NCBI GenBank assembly: GCA_034439815.1
Contig: JAWXBD010000064.1
Coordinates: 1-45,642, forward strand
Direction of reading: 5' to 3'
DNA: 45,642 nucleotides
Origin: JAEUIT01 sp034439815
GTDB taxonomy: Bacteria; Planctomycetota; Phycisphaerae; Phycisphaerales; SM1A02
The position numbers and the translations under genes were made by a program. Of the stretch, positions 17,728 through 26,996 are shown piece by piece. The notes under the pieces are model-generated. The model was not told the origin of the DNA. It worked only from the letters and a program-made list of their open reading frames with translations, and made no database searches. The first letter of the stretch is position 1. Every line of letters starts with the position of its first letter.

Positions 17728-18033
17728 ATGGACGAGATCAGCTTTCAGCAGAAGATGACCGAGATCATGAACCGCATCCGCGAGCTCCCGGAAGAGCAGC
17801 GCGAGCACGCGGGCGCCGCCGCTGACGCGGTGACGGGCCGACGCGAGCGCATCACCCGCTCCGTCGCCGAGCTGCAGGAGTCGCTCGACTATCTGCGCCT
17901 GAGCGTCAAGTACCTCATCTTTGATCTCGAAGCGACTCGTCGCGAGAACGCGTACCTCCGCAAAATGATCGAGCAGAGCAACCGCGAGGCTGAGAAGCGG
18001 CGCAGCGAATCGGGCGAAGACGAACTCGATTGA
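17728..18033 (+). CDS. Conserved planctomycetal coiled-coil protein
   Basis: 101 residues with a good ribosome binding site (AGAGGAAC before the ATG at 17728). The N-terminal half is helical (MDEISFQQKMTEIMNRIREL, then PEEQREH). The C-terminal half carries the strongly conserved-looking LQESLDYLRLSVKYLIFDLE and ATRRENAYLRKMIEQ, a coiled coil. From memory, very similar proteins occur throughout Planctomycetota, sometimes annotated as transcriptional regulators, without proven function. No DNA-binding motif is visible. It is followed at 18171 by a strong terminator hairpin, so it is probably the end of its transcript. Confidence 0.85.
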   Translation: MDEISFQQKMTEIMNRIRELPEEQREHAGAAADAVTGRRERITRSVAELQESLDYLRLSVKYLIFDLEATRRENAYLRKMIEQSNREAEKRRSESGEDELD

Positions 18034-18170
18034 TGCGCCTTCTCACGTCGCCGATGACCCGCTTTCGATACACGCGATGACCATCGTCATCGCAGGGGCC
18101 GATCCAACGACGCCGTCATCGACGACTTCCCACGTACTGCACGGACACGAGGCAAGTGTCTGCTGACATT

Positions 18171-18222
18171 CAACACCGCGACCCGCGCACTGTGAGGAGG
18201 ATGCGCGGGTCGTTGGTGTTTT
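18171..18222. terminator. Strong terminator hairpin, probably bidirectional
   Basis: CAACACC-G-CGACCCGCGCA pairs with TGCGCGGGTCG-TTGGTG around a loop of about 11 bases, then TTTT follows on the plus strand. It lies between the coiled-coil gene (+) and the chemoreceptor gene (-), which converge here. Confidence 0.85.
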
Positions 18223-18261
18223 GAAGATGGCCCTGTGCGGAGGTGCCGCCGCGTGCGCCGG

Positions 18262-20093
18262 TCAGCTCAGTTTGTCCGACACCTTGTAGCGGCTGGCGAG
18301 TTCGCGAAGCGACGCGGCCTGGGACGCCGTTTCTTCAGCGGCGGCGGCCATCTCTTCGGTCTGGCCTGCGGTGCGATTGATGACTTCGTTCAACGCTTCG
18401 ACATTGCGATTGATCTCGCTGATGCCCCGGGTTTGCGAGTCGCTGGCTTTGGCCACGACGATGAGCAGGTCCTTGACCTGAACCGTGGCCCCGTTGATCG
18501 CGGTCAGTGATTCCACCACGCGCGTCGCCAGTTCGGCACCGCGCTGCGCCCGTTCGACGCTGGACTCGATCATGGTCGTCGTACTGCGCGCCGCATCGGC
18601 GGAGCGCCGCGCGAGGCTGCGGACTTCTTCGGCCACGATCGCGAATCCCTTGCCTGCTTCGCCCGCACGCGCCGCTTCCACGGCCGCGTTGAGCGCGAGC
18701 AGATTCGTCTGAAATGCAATCTCGTCAATGACCTTGATGATGCGCGAGACTTCGTTGGAACCCTGCAGTATCTCGCTCATCGCGGCATCCATGAGCTGCA
18801 TCTGCTCGCCCCCCTTCGCGCTCGCGGCCTGCGACTGGTCACCCAGGGCGCTCGCCTGCCGGACGACATCGTTGGTCTGCTCAGTGTTCCGGTCGAGTTC
18901 GCGAAGCTGGGTCACGATCTGATCAAGATTGCCTGCCGGGTTCGTGGCGTCTGCAGCGACTGCCTGCGTCGAGGTCGACACGAGGGAAGCGCCGGAATCA
19001 ATCTGCGATGCGCCGCTGCGGACTTCGGCCACCGTGCCCTCGACCCGCGCGACGAATGCATCGAACCACTTCGCGAGATCGCCGATTTCGTCGGAGCGGC
19101 CGTCGAACGCACGCTTGGTGAGATCCGCCTCTCCCTCTGCGATGTCGCGCAGCCGGCCGGTGAGCCGGGTGATCGGCCGGACCAGCAGCGATGCGAGCAT
19201 GAGCGCGCCCAAAAACATGAGCCCGCCGCAGACCGCGACGGAGGTCACGACCTGACGCTGGATCGAGGTGATGCCGCTCATCGTCTGGTCCGTGTTAGCG
19301 AACACGAAGCCTGACCAGCCGAGGCTGGCGAAACCGTTGACGCCCAGTTGCGGCGCGTAGCCGCCGTGATACTCGCCGGTGCGACCGGGCGGCGTAAAGA
19401 TGCCGCTGCCCGACTCGCCGCGCATCGCGAGTTTCGCAGGCGCCCATCCTGCATCAGCATAGTTCTGCTTGAGGAGCACCTGCATATCGTGAACGGGCTT
19501 GCCATCCGGCGCCGCGGACGGGTTCCAGTCGCAGATGACCGTGCCCTTTCGATTGGCAAAGACGATCGACGTCGAATCAAGTCCCGCGGTTACGAAGCTC
19601 TTGTATCCCGCGTGGACGATCTCCTCGATCGAATCCCAGCGCATGTAGTTCTTCCACACCGCGATCGTCTCGCCCTCGGCGTTGCGAAGTTCTGGGACCA
19701 GACTGCGGCTGTGTCAAGCGGTTTGCCGAAGCCGTCCACCGTGTTCACCGCAATGACTTTGCCCTCGGTGTCAACGAGCAGCATCACGCCGTAGATGCTG
19801 TAGGTCGTCATGTACGAGTTGAGCCATCTCGTCAGAATCGGATCTTCCGGCGTATACCAGCGCTCCTGATCCTGAAACGCGGCGTTGAATCCGAACGCCT
19901 GCACATCGCCGTAACGCTCGAACAGGCAGCGGTCGACCTTGTCCAGCACGTCGACGCTGCTCTGCTGAAACCGCTTGCCAATGTCGTTGGCGATGGTGTT
20001 CGTCGCGCCGCGGTACCCGATGAACGCGCACGTGAGGGCAGGCAGCAGACCGGCTGCGAGAAACGACAGGCCAATCTTCGTTCGAAGTCGCAT
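18262..20093 (-). CDS. Methyl-accepting chemotaxis protein, one frameshift
   Basis: Start 20093 (MRLRTKIGLSFLAAGLLPAL), a membrane helix, then a Cache-like sensor domain (RCLFERYGDVQAFGFNAAFQ, SYMTTYSIYGVMLLVDTEGK). Near 19689 the frame breaks after VWSQNF: adding one C in CTTCGCAAC gives QNFRNAEGETIAVWKNYM and continues to the stop. Then come the second half of the sensor, a second helix (VVTSVAVCGGLMFLGALM), HAMP (RPITRLTGRLRDIAEG) and the signalling tip, IDEIAFQTNLLALNAAVEAA, followed by GKGFAIVAEEVRSLARR. Repaired length is about 610 residues. The break may be a sequencing error. The ligand is unknown, and no che genes are in view. Confidence 0.88.
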
Positions 20094-20269
20094 GGCGCAG
20101 CAATGCTCCGGTAATGAGTGATCGAGAGCCGGCAACCGTGTCGCGGGACCCTTGTCCGTCACCCCAAGATCGGAAGGGAAGACCCGCCACGTGAGTCGAA
20201 AGCCCAATCTGACGAGCCGGCCCGGCATTGGACGTTTGGCTGCGGGTCTATGACGCGAAGGGCTGACGG

Positions 20270-20275
20270 TATAGT
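20270..20275 (+). promoter_or_regulatory. TATAGT hexamer before the ABC operon
   Basis: TATAGT lies 16 bases before the ATPase start codon at 20292, in the 198-base divergent gap with the chemoreceptor gene. It fits a -10 element for the six-gene unit with a short leader, but no good -35 is seen. Confidence 0.25.
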
Positions 20276-20291
20276 GCGGATTCCACCCCCG

Positions 20292-21050
20292 ATGCCCCCC
20301 ACTGCTCCGTCGACACCCCAAGCGCCCGCACTCGAGATCCGCGAGCTGTTCTTCCGCTATGGACCGCAGAGTGCAAGGGGGCTGCAGGACGATGCGTCGC
20401 TCGACCAAGACGGCAGCGGCGCGTTCGCGCTGCGGCTGAACGGCCTCACGCTCGATCGGGGCGACCAGCTGCTGCTGACTGGCGGAAGCGGCACCGGAAA
20501 GAGCACGCTGCTGCAGCTGATTGCGGGGCTGATGGAGCCGGCATCCGGCACGGTGATGATCGGCGGCACGCCGATGCACGCGTTGCACGGGGCAGTCCGC
20601 GACCGTTTTCGCGGACAGCAGATCGGGATGATTTTTCAGACCTTTCAGCTCGTGCAGGGGTTCAGCGCCATCGAGAACGTGCTGCTCGCACTGCTGTTCG
20701 GCGATCCACCGGCCGCGCGGGTCGGCGCGCACCGAACGCGGGCGGCGGAGCTGCTTGATGCGCTGGCCATCGATCGGCCGGATGCCATGGTCGAAACGCT
20801 CAGCGTCGGTCAGCAGCAGCGCGTGGCGGTGGCGCGCGCACTGGCGTGCCGGCCCGCGCTGGTGCTGGCTGACGAACCCACGGCGAGTCTTGACCCAGCG
20901 AACGCGGCGAAGGCCGTGGCGCTGATCCGCGCGACCGCGCGCGATCAGGGCTCTGCACTTCTCTTTGTGAGTCACGATCCGTCGCTGGTTACCCAGTTCG
21001 ACCGCCGCGTTGATCTGGCGGCGCTCGTCGAGCAGGAGAGCGCGTCATGA
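20292..21050 (+). CDS. ABC transporter ATP-binding protein, LolD/MacB type
   Basis: 252 residues from the ATG at 20292. Walker A GGSGTGKS, Q-loop MIFQTFQLVQGFSAIENV, signature LSVGQQQRVAVARAL, Walker B LVLADEPTASLD, H-loop VSHD. The QxFxLxxxxxxxENV pattern and signature match the LolD/MacB/FtsE group, which pair with FtsX-fold permeases in lipoprotein or peptide export and mechanotransmission rather than classical import. The stop overlaps the permease start (ATGA). It is the first gene of a tight unit running to 28221. Confidence 0.95.
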   Translation: MPPTAPSTPQAPALEIRELFFRYGPQSARGLQDDASLDQDGSGAFALRLNGLTLDRGDQLLLTGGSGTGKSTLLQLIAGLMEPASGTVMIGGTPMHALHGAVRDRFRGQQIGMIFQTFQLVQGFSAIENVLLALLFGDPPAARVGAHRTRAAELLDALAIDRPDAMVETLSVGQQQRVAVARALACRPALVLADEPTASLDPANAAKAVALIRATARDQGSALLFVSHDPSLVTQFDRRVDLAALVEQESAS

Positions 21051-21079
21051 GCGTCATGAGCGGCACGCGAGGCATGAGC
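21044..21079 (+). repeat. 9-bp tandem repeat across the ATPase-permease junction
   Basis: gtcatgagc, gtcatgagc, ggcacgcga, ggcatgagc. The first copy contains the upstream stop and the permease start codon; later copies supply two more in-frame ATGs (MSVMSGTRGMSDF), so the true start is ambiguous. Confidence 0.75.
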
Positions 21080-22357
21080 GATTTCACGATCGTGCTCCGT
21101 TCGCTGCAGGCGCGGTTGTTTTCAACGATTGTGACGATCGTCACCGTAGCCATCGCCGTCGCGCTGCTGCTGACGCTGCTGTCATTGAAGAATGCAGGCA
21201 ACAAAGCGTTTCTGCGCGGCAGCGGCAATGCGCATCTGCTCGTCAGCGCGGACGCGAGCCCGATGGACTCGGTCTTGAACGCGATCTTTTACAAATCCGC
21301 GCCGCAGCGGCCGATCGAGCAGGCCAAGTTCAACGAGATCGCCACGAGCTTTCCATGGGACTCGGTCGTCCCGATGCAGCAGGGTGACAACTACCGCGGC
21401 TTTCCGACGCTTGCGACCGAGCCGGAGTTCTTCAGCCGCTTTCAACCGGTCGAAGGTGAACCATGGGTGTTCAGCGAAGGCGAACCGTTCGCGAAGAACT
21501 TCGAAGTGGTGCTCGGTTCGACGGTCGTCAGCGAGACTGGCCTCCGCCTCGGCGCGAAGCTCCTGTTCACGCACGGCGCGGGCGAGCAGGGTCACGTGCA
21601 CCGGGAGTACGAGTTCACCGTCGTCGGCATTCTCGAGCCGACCGGTTCGGCGCATGACCGCGCGATCTTCTGCAGCCTCGAATCGAGCTGGATTCTTCAC
21701 GCCCACGATCGTCACGAGCGCGACGCGGCGCTCGCAGGTGCCGGGCACGTGCACCGACCGCCGCTGACCGAGGCCGATCTGCTCGATGAGGACCGCCTGA
21801 TCACCGGCATCCTGCTGCGCCTTCCGACTCGAGCCGGTTCGACCGTCTCATCGGCGATGCAGCCGCAGTTCGATCGGCTGCGCCGTGATCCCACGATCAC
21901 TGTCGCCAGTCCAGCGCACGAGATCGGGAAACTGCTGACGATCGTGTCGCGCGTCGACGTGCTCTTTGTCGCGATGGCGATCGCCATCTTGGTCGGCAGC
22001 GCCGTCTCAATCCTCGTCGCACTCTATAACTCGATGCATCAGCGGCGCCGGCAGATCGCCATCTTCCGCGTGCTCGGATGCAGCCGATTGCGAGTCATGG
22101 CGCTGGTCCTCACCGAGTCAGCCCTGATCGGCGTGCTCGGCGCCGCCCTCGGTCTGGTGGTCAGCGTCGTCGGTACCGCGCTTGCTGCGGCGTATCTCAA
22201 GAGCCAGGTCGGACTGGTGCTTGGACTTTCAGTCGACATGCGGAGCGGCGTCATGGTGCTCGCGGCAACGGCTTTGCTCGCAGCAATTGCCGGTATTCTT
22301 CCCGCGATTCTCGCATACCGCACGCCGGTCGGCGATCATCTTCGGCCGGCTGCCTAG
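21047..22357 (+). CDS. FtsX/MacB-type ABC transporter permease
   Basis: 436 residues with the four-helix FtsX topology: one N-terminal helix (STIVTIVTVAIAVALLLTLL), a large extracytoplasmic domain (about 50-300), then three C-terminal helices (VLFVAMAIAILVGSAVSILV, ALIGVLGAALGLVVSVVGTA, MVLAATALLAAIAGILPAIL). Between them is the conserved cytoplasmic segment RRRQIAIFRVLGCSRLRVM. It is the partner of the preceding ATPase, with AGGAGAG before the first ATG. The start lies in a 9-bp repeat; ATG 21074 is an alternative. The periplasmic domain contains His-rich spots (GHVHREYEF, HAHDRHERD, GHVHRPP), which could bind metal. That is only a suggestion. Confidence 0.93.
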   Translation: MSVMSGTRGMSDFTIVLRSLQARLFSTIVTIVTVAIAVALLLTLLSLKNAGNKAFLRGSGNAHLLVSADASPMDSVLNAIFYKSAPQRPIEQAKFNEIATSFPWDSVVPMQQGDNYRGFPTLATEPEFFSRFQPVEGEPWVFSEGEPFAKNFEVVLGSTVVSETGLRLGAKLLFTHGAGEQGHVHREYEFTVVGILEPTGSAHDRAIFCSLESSWILHAHDRHERDAALAGAGHVHRPPLTEADLLDEDRLITGILLRLPTRAGSTVSSAMQPQFDRLRRDPTITVASPAHEIGKLLTIVSRVDVLFVAMAIAILVGSAVSILVALYNSMHQRRRQIAIFRVLGCSRLRVMALVLTESALIGVLGAALGLVVSVVGTALAAAYLKSQVGLVLGLSVDMRSGVMVLAATALLAAIAGILPAILAYRTPVGDHLRPAA

Positions 22358-22383
22358 CACGCAGGCACGCGGGGACCCGCTCT

Positions 22384-23220
22384 ATGAAGTGGTTCTGGAT
22401 CTTTCTCGGAGTTCTGATCGCGATCGCCATCGTGGTCACATTGCGGCCGCCGCGGCACTCGCGCATCGACCCGCGGGCGTTGCAGGCAGGCGAAGCGCTG
22501 GCCGAAGAAGCGGCGCGCGCTGTGAGCGCATCGTCCAGGCCGGTCTCGCCCCAGCCCGTTACAGATCCCGGGGCGGCAGCAGTTGCACCGGCTGCGTCCG
22601 ATTCCGCGCGCGAACTCGTGCAGGATCTCCTCACGCCGCGCGCAAAGGCGGCAGGCACAGCCGTCATGGCAGAACTGCCTATTCCGACGCCTGACGGCGA
22701 GCGGATCGAGGAAGGGCTGGACCGCGTCCTGCCGAACGCCACGGTCGTGCGCGGCACGCTGATTCGGGCCGCGGACGGATCGATTGTCGCCGACAGAAAA
22801 TTCGTACTGCGCGGCAAAGGGACCGAGGACGATCCGATCGTTGTCCCTTGGGAACTGCTCACGAGCGCGATGGACACGTACCAGCCGCGCTCGGGCCTGA
22901 AGGAGATTCCGCAGCGGATCGCGTTCCTGGACGGCAAGCGGATCCGCATCGACGGCTATCTGGCGTTTCCGCTCATCGCGCAACAGGCCACTCAGCTGCT
23001 CGTCACGTTCAACCAGTGGGACGGCTGCTGCATCGGGGTGCCGCCGACGGCATTCGACGCGCTTGAAGTCACACTGGCTTCGTCGATTCCCGTCAACCGC
23101 CGTCATGGTTTGCTGTTTGGTTCTGTGACGGGAATCTTCAAGGTCGAGCCGCTGCTGTCAGGCTCCTATCTCATCGGCATGTATCTTCTCGATGACGCGT
23201 CGATCAAAGTCGACCTGTGA
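22384..23220 (+). CDS. DUF3299 protein with N-terminal membrane anchor
   Basis: 278 residues. The N-terminal helix (WFWIFLGVLIAIAIVVTL) is followed by a low-complexity Ala/Glu/Pro stretch to about residue 110, then the DUF3299 domain: VPWELLTSAMDTYQ, IAFLDGKRIRIDGYLAFPL and LLVTFNQWDGCCIGVPPTAF. The DGCCIGVPP motif, with paired Cys, is the family hallmark. The biochemical role is not established. From memory, DUF3299 proteins sit beside FtsX-type ABC transporters elsewhere, including a zinc-related locus in Vibrio, and here too the gene is 26 bases after the permease. The domain faces outside the cytoplasm. Confidence 0.88.
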   Translation: MKWFWIFLGVLIAIAIVVTLRPPRHSRIDPRALQAGEALAEEAARAVSASSRPVSPQPVTDPGAAAVAPAASDSARELVQDLLTPRAKAAGTAVMAELPIPTPDGERIEEGLDRVLPNATVVRGTLIRAADGSIVADRKFVLRGKGTEDDPIVVPWELLTSAMDTYQPRSGLKEIPQRIAFLDGKRIRIDGYLAFPLIAQQATQLLVTFNQWDGCCIGVPPTAFDALEVTLASSIPVNRRHGLLFGSVTGIFKVEPLLSGSYLIGMYLLDDASIKVDL

Positions 23221-23250
23221 CCCCCTCTTTCAAACGATCCACTTCCACCT

Positions 23251-23286
23251 ATGCAGTTCATGCAGATCATGCAGATCATGCCAATC
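23251..23286 (+). repeat. 9-bp tandem repeat at the start of the M14-like gene
   Basis: atgcagttc, atgcagatc, atgcagatc, atgccaatc: four imperfect copies encoding MQF-MQI-MQI-MPI. They create four in-frame ATGs, so repeat number could alter the signal peptide length. GATC recurs every nine bases. Confidence 0.8.
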
Positions 23287-25194
23287 CTGAGCGCTCTCCT
23301 CATCGCTCTAGCGCCCGCATCCGTGACCGACGGCTACCGCGACAGCGCCGCACTCAGCGCCGACGCGAGGACGATCAGTGCCGCATCAAATGGACTGGCC
23401 ACCGTCGTTCCACTCGGAACGTCGCGCGAAGGCCGCGAACTCGTTGCGCTCCGGATGGGAACGGCCGGCGACACGAAGCCCGCGCTGCTCATCACCGCCG
23501 GTCTGGACGGCACGCATCTCTGCAGCAGTGAAGTCGCGCTCGGAGTCGCGAAGGAACTGCTGAGCGAAGAGTCGCGCACCAAGCATCCCGATCTGTTCGA
23601 TCGCGTGACAATCTGGATCATTCCGCGCGTGAACCCCGACGCGCTTGACCGCACACTCCAAGGGCCCGTGCCGCAGCGCGGCGCGATCCGGCCCTTCGAC
23701 GATGATCGTGACGGTTCGATCGATGAGGATCCTCCGCAGGACCTCGACGGCGACGGTGTGATCGTGCAGATGCGCGTGAAGGATCCGCCGCCACCCTTCG
23801 TCGCCACGATGATCGCTGATCCGGCGGAGACACGGCTCCTCAAGAAGCCGGAGACCGGACCGGCCGCGAAAGTGCTTGCAAAGCCGGAATACGCGGTGTT
23901 CACGGAAGGAATCGACGCGGATGGCGACGGGCGCATCGCTGAAGACGGACTCGGCGAGGTCGACCTCGACCGCAACTTTCCGCATCGCTACCCGGAGTTT
24001 GCGCGCGATGCCGGTCCGATGCAGATCTCAGAGCCCGAGTCGAAGGCGCTCACGCAGTTCGTGCTCGCGCATCCGGAGATCATCGCGGCCATCACGTATG
24101 GCCGGCACGATTCGCTGGTGAAGGTGCCAGACACGCGCGACATGGACGCGACAGGGCGCACGCCGCTCGTACATCTGCCTGCGGATCTTGAGATGTACCA
24201 GGCGCTCGGCAAGGTGTATCGCGACACCAGCGGTCAAACCCGCGCCGCGAGCGCCGATCACGCCGGTTCCTTCTGGCTGTGGCTTGCCAATCATCGCGGC
24301 GTGCTGAGCCTGGCATCGACCGTGTGGGGGCGGCCGGATGTTCCGAAGGAGACTGAGCCGGTGAAACCCGAAGCGCCCCAAGCGCCCGACGCGCCGGAAG
24401 ACGCTGCCGCGCCTGAGGCAACGCCGCTCGCTGCCATGGGCGCGCTACATGATCTACACGATCCACATGATCCAGCCGATCCAGCTGATCGGGCGGATGA
24501 CCACGCACTGAATCCTGCGGGCCTGCAGACGGTCCCTCTGGCGCCGCAAGGAGGACCGCGCCGCCGTGGCCGCGGCGGCGCAGGCGGCCCCGGCGCGCCT
24601 GCCCGCCCTTCGGAAGCGACCGCTGCGCCGACTGATGAAGAAGCGGTGCATTGGCTCGCCTACAGCGACGCCGTGCGTGACGGCGCGGGCTTTATCCCCT
24701 GGCACGAGGTTGCGCATCCGTTGTTCGGCACCGTGGAAGTCGGCGGCTTCGATCCGCTCTTTCGCCTGAATCCCCCCGCTGCGGAACTGCCAGAAATCGC
24801 GAAAAAACAGACTGCATTCCTCCACGCCTTCATTGACCTGCTGCCCGTCCTCGACGTGAGCACGCCGGTGGTGACGAAACTGAGTGACGGCGTCTATCGC
24901 ATCGAATCGTCCGTCATGAATGCGGGCCGGCTTCCGACGGCGAGCCAGATGGGTGTGACGACCGAGGCGCGGGCCGCAGTCATCGTGCGACTGTCGGCAC
25001 CGCTGGAACGGATCGTCAGCGGCGAACGGGTGCGCCGCATCTACGCACTTGAGTCCGGTGAACGCGTCGAACTCGCGTGGGTGGTGCAGGCACCGTCGGG
25101 CAGCGAACCGATCGAGCTGACGATCGGCAACAGCGAATTTGGCACACGCCGCTTTGTCATCCAGAACGGCGTCGTACAGGAGGCGGCTCGATGA
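23251..25194 (+). CDS. M14 carboxypeptidase paralogue, apparently inactive
   Basis: 647 residues with a signal peptide (MQFMQIMQIMPILSALLIAL). The overall layout matches the next gene: N-terminal M14 core, two EF-hand-like insertions (DDDRDGSIDEDPPQDLDGDG and IDADGDGRIAEDG) and the DLDRNFP substrate-binding segment. The catalytic residues are missing. The zinc motif HGNE is replaced by DGTH (86-89), the third ligand region SYHN by TYGR (near 282-285), and the catalytic Glu of TNELW by Thr (STVW, Thr357). A long Pro/Asp/Ala linker with a 9-bp repeat and Arg/Gly run (GGPRRRGRGGAGGPG) separates the two halves. It overlaps the active paralogue by four bases. A binding or regulatory partner role is likely. 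Confidence 0.85.
   Translation: MQFMQIMQIMPILSALLIALAPASVTDGYRDSAALSADARTISAASNGLATVVPLGTSREGRELVALRMGTAGDTKPALLITAGLDGTHLCSSEVALGVAKELLSEESRTKHPDLFDRVTIWIIPRVNPDALDRTLQGPVPQRGAIRPFDDDRDGSIDEDPPQDLDGDGVIVQMRVKDPPPPFVATMIADPAETRLLKKPETGPAAKVLAKPEYAVFTEGIDADGDGRIAEDGLGEVDLDRNFPHRYPEFARDAGPMQISEPESKALTQFVLAHPEIIAAITYGRHDSLVKVPDTRDMDATGRTPLVHLPADLEMYQALGKVYRDTSGQTRAASADHAGSFWLWLANHRGVLSLASTVWGRPDVPKETEPVKPEAPQAPDAPEDAAAPEATPLAAMGALHDLHDPHDPADPADRADDHALNPAGLQTVPLAPQGGPRRRGRGGAGGPGAPARPSEATAAPTDEEAVHWLAYSDAVRDGAGFIPWHEVAHPLFGTVEVGGFDPLFRLNPPAAELPEIAKKQTAFLHAFIDLLPVLDVSTPVVTKLSDGVYRIESSVMNAGRLPTASQMGVTTEARAAVIVRLSAPLERIVSGERVRRIYALESGERVELAWVVQAPSGSEPIELTIGNSEFGTRRFVIQNGVVQEAAR
24445..24498 (+). repeat. 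9-bp tandem repeat in the M14-like linker
   Basis: ctacatgat, ctacacgat, ccacatgat, ccagccgat, ccagctgat, cgggcggat: about six degenerate copies encoding LHD-LHD-PHD-PAD-PAD-RAD, a His/Asp-rich strip. Confidence 0.8.
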
Positions 25195-26996
25195 AACTCG
25201 CACGTACTGTTCTTTTCCTGCTCGCTGTGGCCGTGGCGCCGCTGTCTGTTTCCTCAACGGCGTTCGCGCAGCAGCAGCTCGAGAGCAAAGTGCCGATCGC
25301 GTTCGATCGCTATTACGACCACGAGGAGCTCATCGCGCTGTTCCACGCGCTCGCCGCGGCCTATCCCGAGTTCGCGTCGATGAAGCAGGTGTCCACATCG
25401 GTGCGTGGTGAGCCGATCTGGGTCATGACGATCAACAACCCAAGGACCGGCGCCGACACCGCCAAGCCGGCGATGTGGATCGACGGCAACATTCACGGCA
25501 ACGAGATCCAGGCGGGCGAAGTGGTGCTGTACACCGCGTGGTACCTCCTCTCGGCCTACGGCAAGGTCCCCGCGCTCACCGACCTTCTTGATCACGCATC
25601 GTTCTATCTCGTGCCGTCGATGAATCCCGACGGACGCATTCACTGGTTTGCGGAGCCGAACACCTCGAGTTCGTCGCGCGGCGGCGTGAAACCGACGGAC
25701 AATGATCGGGACGGTCTGCTCGATGAAGACGGACCGGACGACATCAACGGCGACGGGTCGATCGGCGTCATGTGGCGCATGGATCCGAACGGAACGCATC
25801 GGCGCAGCGAACTCGATCCGAATCGCATGGAGCCGATCAGCGCCGAGCCGCTCGCCGACGGAACGGTCCGCCGAGGTGACTGGTCGTTCGCCGGCAGCGA
25901 AGGCATCGACAACGACGGCGATGGCCAGGTCAATGAAGACGGCATCGGCGGCTACGACCCGAATCGCAACTGGCCTGCGGACTGGCAGCCGAATCACGTG
26001 CAGGACGGCGCAGGCGAGATCCCGCTGTCGCTGCCGGAATCGCAGGGCGTCGCGGAGTTCGTTCTCGCGCACCCCAATATCGCGGCCGGCCAGAGCTACC
26101 ACAACGCCGGCGGCATGATTCTCCGTGGCCCCGGCGCGCAGGACCGCGAGAGCGCGTACGGCGCGCGTGACCGCGCGACGTACGACGCCATCGCGACGGC
26201 CGGTGAAGAAATGCTCCCCTTCTATCGCAAGATGGTGATCTGGTCGGATCTGTATCCGGTGCGGGGCGGCTTCGTGAACTGGCTCGCCGAAAGCCTTGGG
26301 ATCGTCGCGTTCACCAACGAATTGTGGAGCGACAATCGCATCCTGCAGAGCGGCAGCGGTCCCAACGAGGAGCAGACGCGCCGCTGGCGCGAGCGCGTGC
26401 TGTTCGCGCAGACGATTGCACCGCTGAAGGAAGTCGATCATCCGACGTATGGCCGCGTGCTGGTCGGCGGCGGAACGAAGTATTCAGGGCGCATTCCTCC
26501 ACCGTTCATGGTGCAGGAAGAGCATCACCGCAACTTCGCGTTCACCATGTTTCATGCGGCGCAAATGCCCCGATTGCGCTTCGCGAGCGTCGCGACGAAG
26601 GATGTCGGCAGCGGGCTGTGGCAGATCGACGTCGAAGTTGCGAACAACACGCTCATCCCGACGCGCATCGAGCGGGCATCGAGCAACGGCATCGGTCAGC
26701 CTGATCGGCTGACCATCAACGGCGTCGACGTGGTGCTCGCCGGCTCGCTCGAGAACCGCTTTGACCGCACGATCAATGAGCAGCGGTATCGACCGGCGAC
26801 GCTCGAGAACGATGCAGGAATTCCAGGGCGCGGCTCGCGATTCTTCCGGTTCATCGTGAAAGGGACGGCCGGTGCATCGATCGACCTGCGCTACAGCGCA
26901 GCGAAGGCGGCGACGATCACGACGAGCGTGCCGTTGACGGCACCTGCAGAGGAACCGGCGGCCGGCGAACTCGCTCATGACCGCGGATCGCGCTGA
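25191..26996 (+). CDS. M14-family zinc carboxypeptidase, secreted
   Basis: 601 residues with a signal peptide (MKLARTVLFLLAVAVAPLSV...AFAQ) and a strong ribosome binding site (AGGAGG). All M14 landmarks are present: DGNIHGNEIQ (zinc ligands His102 and Glu105), PSMNPDGR, YDPNRNWP (Arg259), QSYHNAGG (third zinc ligand His304) and FTNELW (catalytic Glu377). Two EF-hand-like loops interrupt the core (DNDRDGLLDEDGPDDINGDG and DNDGDGQVNEDG), suggesting calcium stabilisation. The C-terminal about 150 residues are beta-rich. It removes C-terminal residues from peptides, or may act on cell-wall or modified peptides; specificity cannot be read. It is translationally coupled to the inactive paralogue upstream and overlaps the flavoprotein gene by 20 bases. 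Confidence 0.94.
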   Translation: MKLARTVLFLLAVAVAPLSVSSTAFAQQQLESKVPIAFDRYYDHEELIALFHALAAAYPEFASMKQVSTSVRGEPIWVMTINNPRTGADTAKPAMWIDGNIHGNEIQAGEVVLYTAWYLLSAYGKVPALTDLLDHASFYLVPSMNPDGRIHWFAEPNTSSSSRGGVKPTDNDRDGLLDEDGPDDINGDGSIGVMWRMDPNGTHRRSELDPNRMEPISAEPLADGTVRRGDWSFAGSEGIDNDGDGQVNEDGIGGYDPNRNWPADWQPNHVQDGAGEIPLSLPESQGVAEFVLAHPNIAAGQSYHNAGGMILRGPGAQDRESAYGARDRATYDAIATAGEEMLPFYRKMVIWSDLYPVRGGFVNWLAESLGIVAFTNELWSDNRILQSGSGPNEEQTRRWRERVLFAQTIAPLKEVDHPTYGRVLVGGGTKYSGRIPPPFMVQEEHHRNFAFTMFHAAQMPRLRFASVATKDVGSGLWQIDVEVANNTLIPTRIERASSNGIGQPDRLTINGVDVVLAGSLENRFDRTINEQRYRPATLENDAGIPGRGSRFFRFIVKGTAGASIDLRYSAAKAATITTSVPLTAPAEEPAAGELAHDRGSR

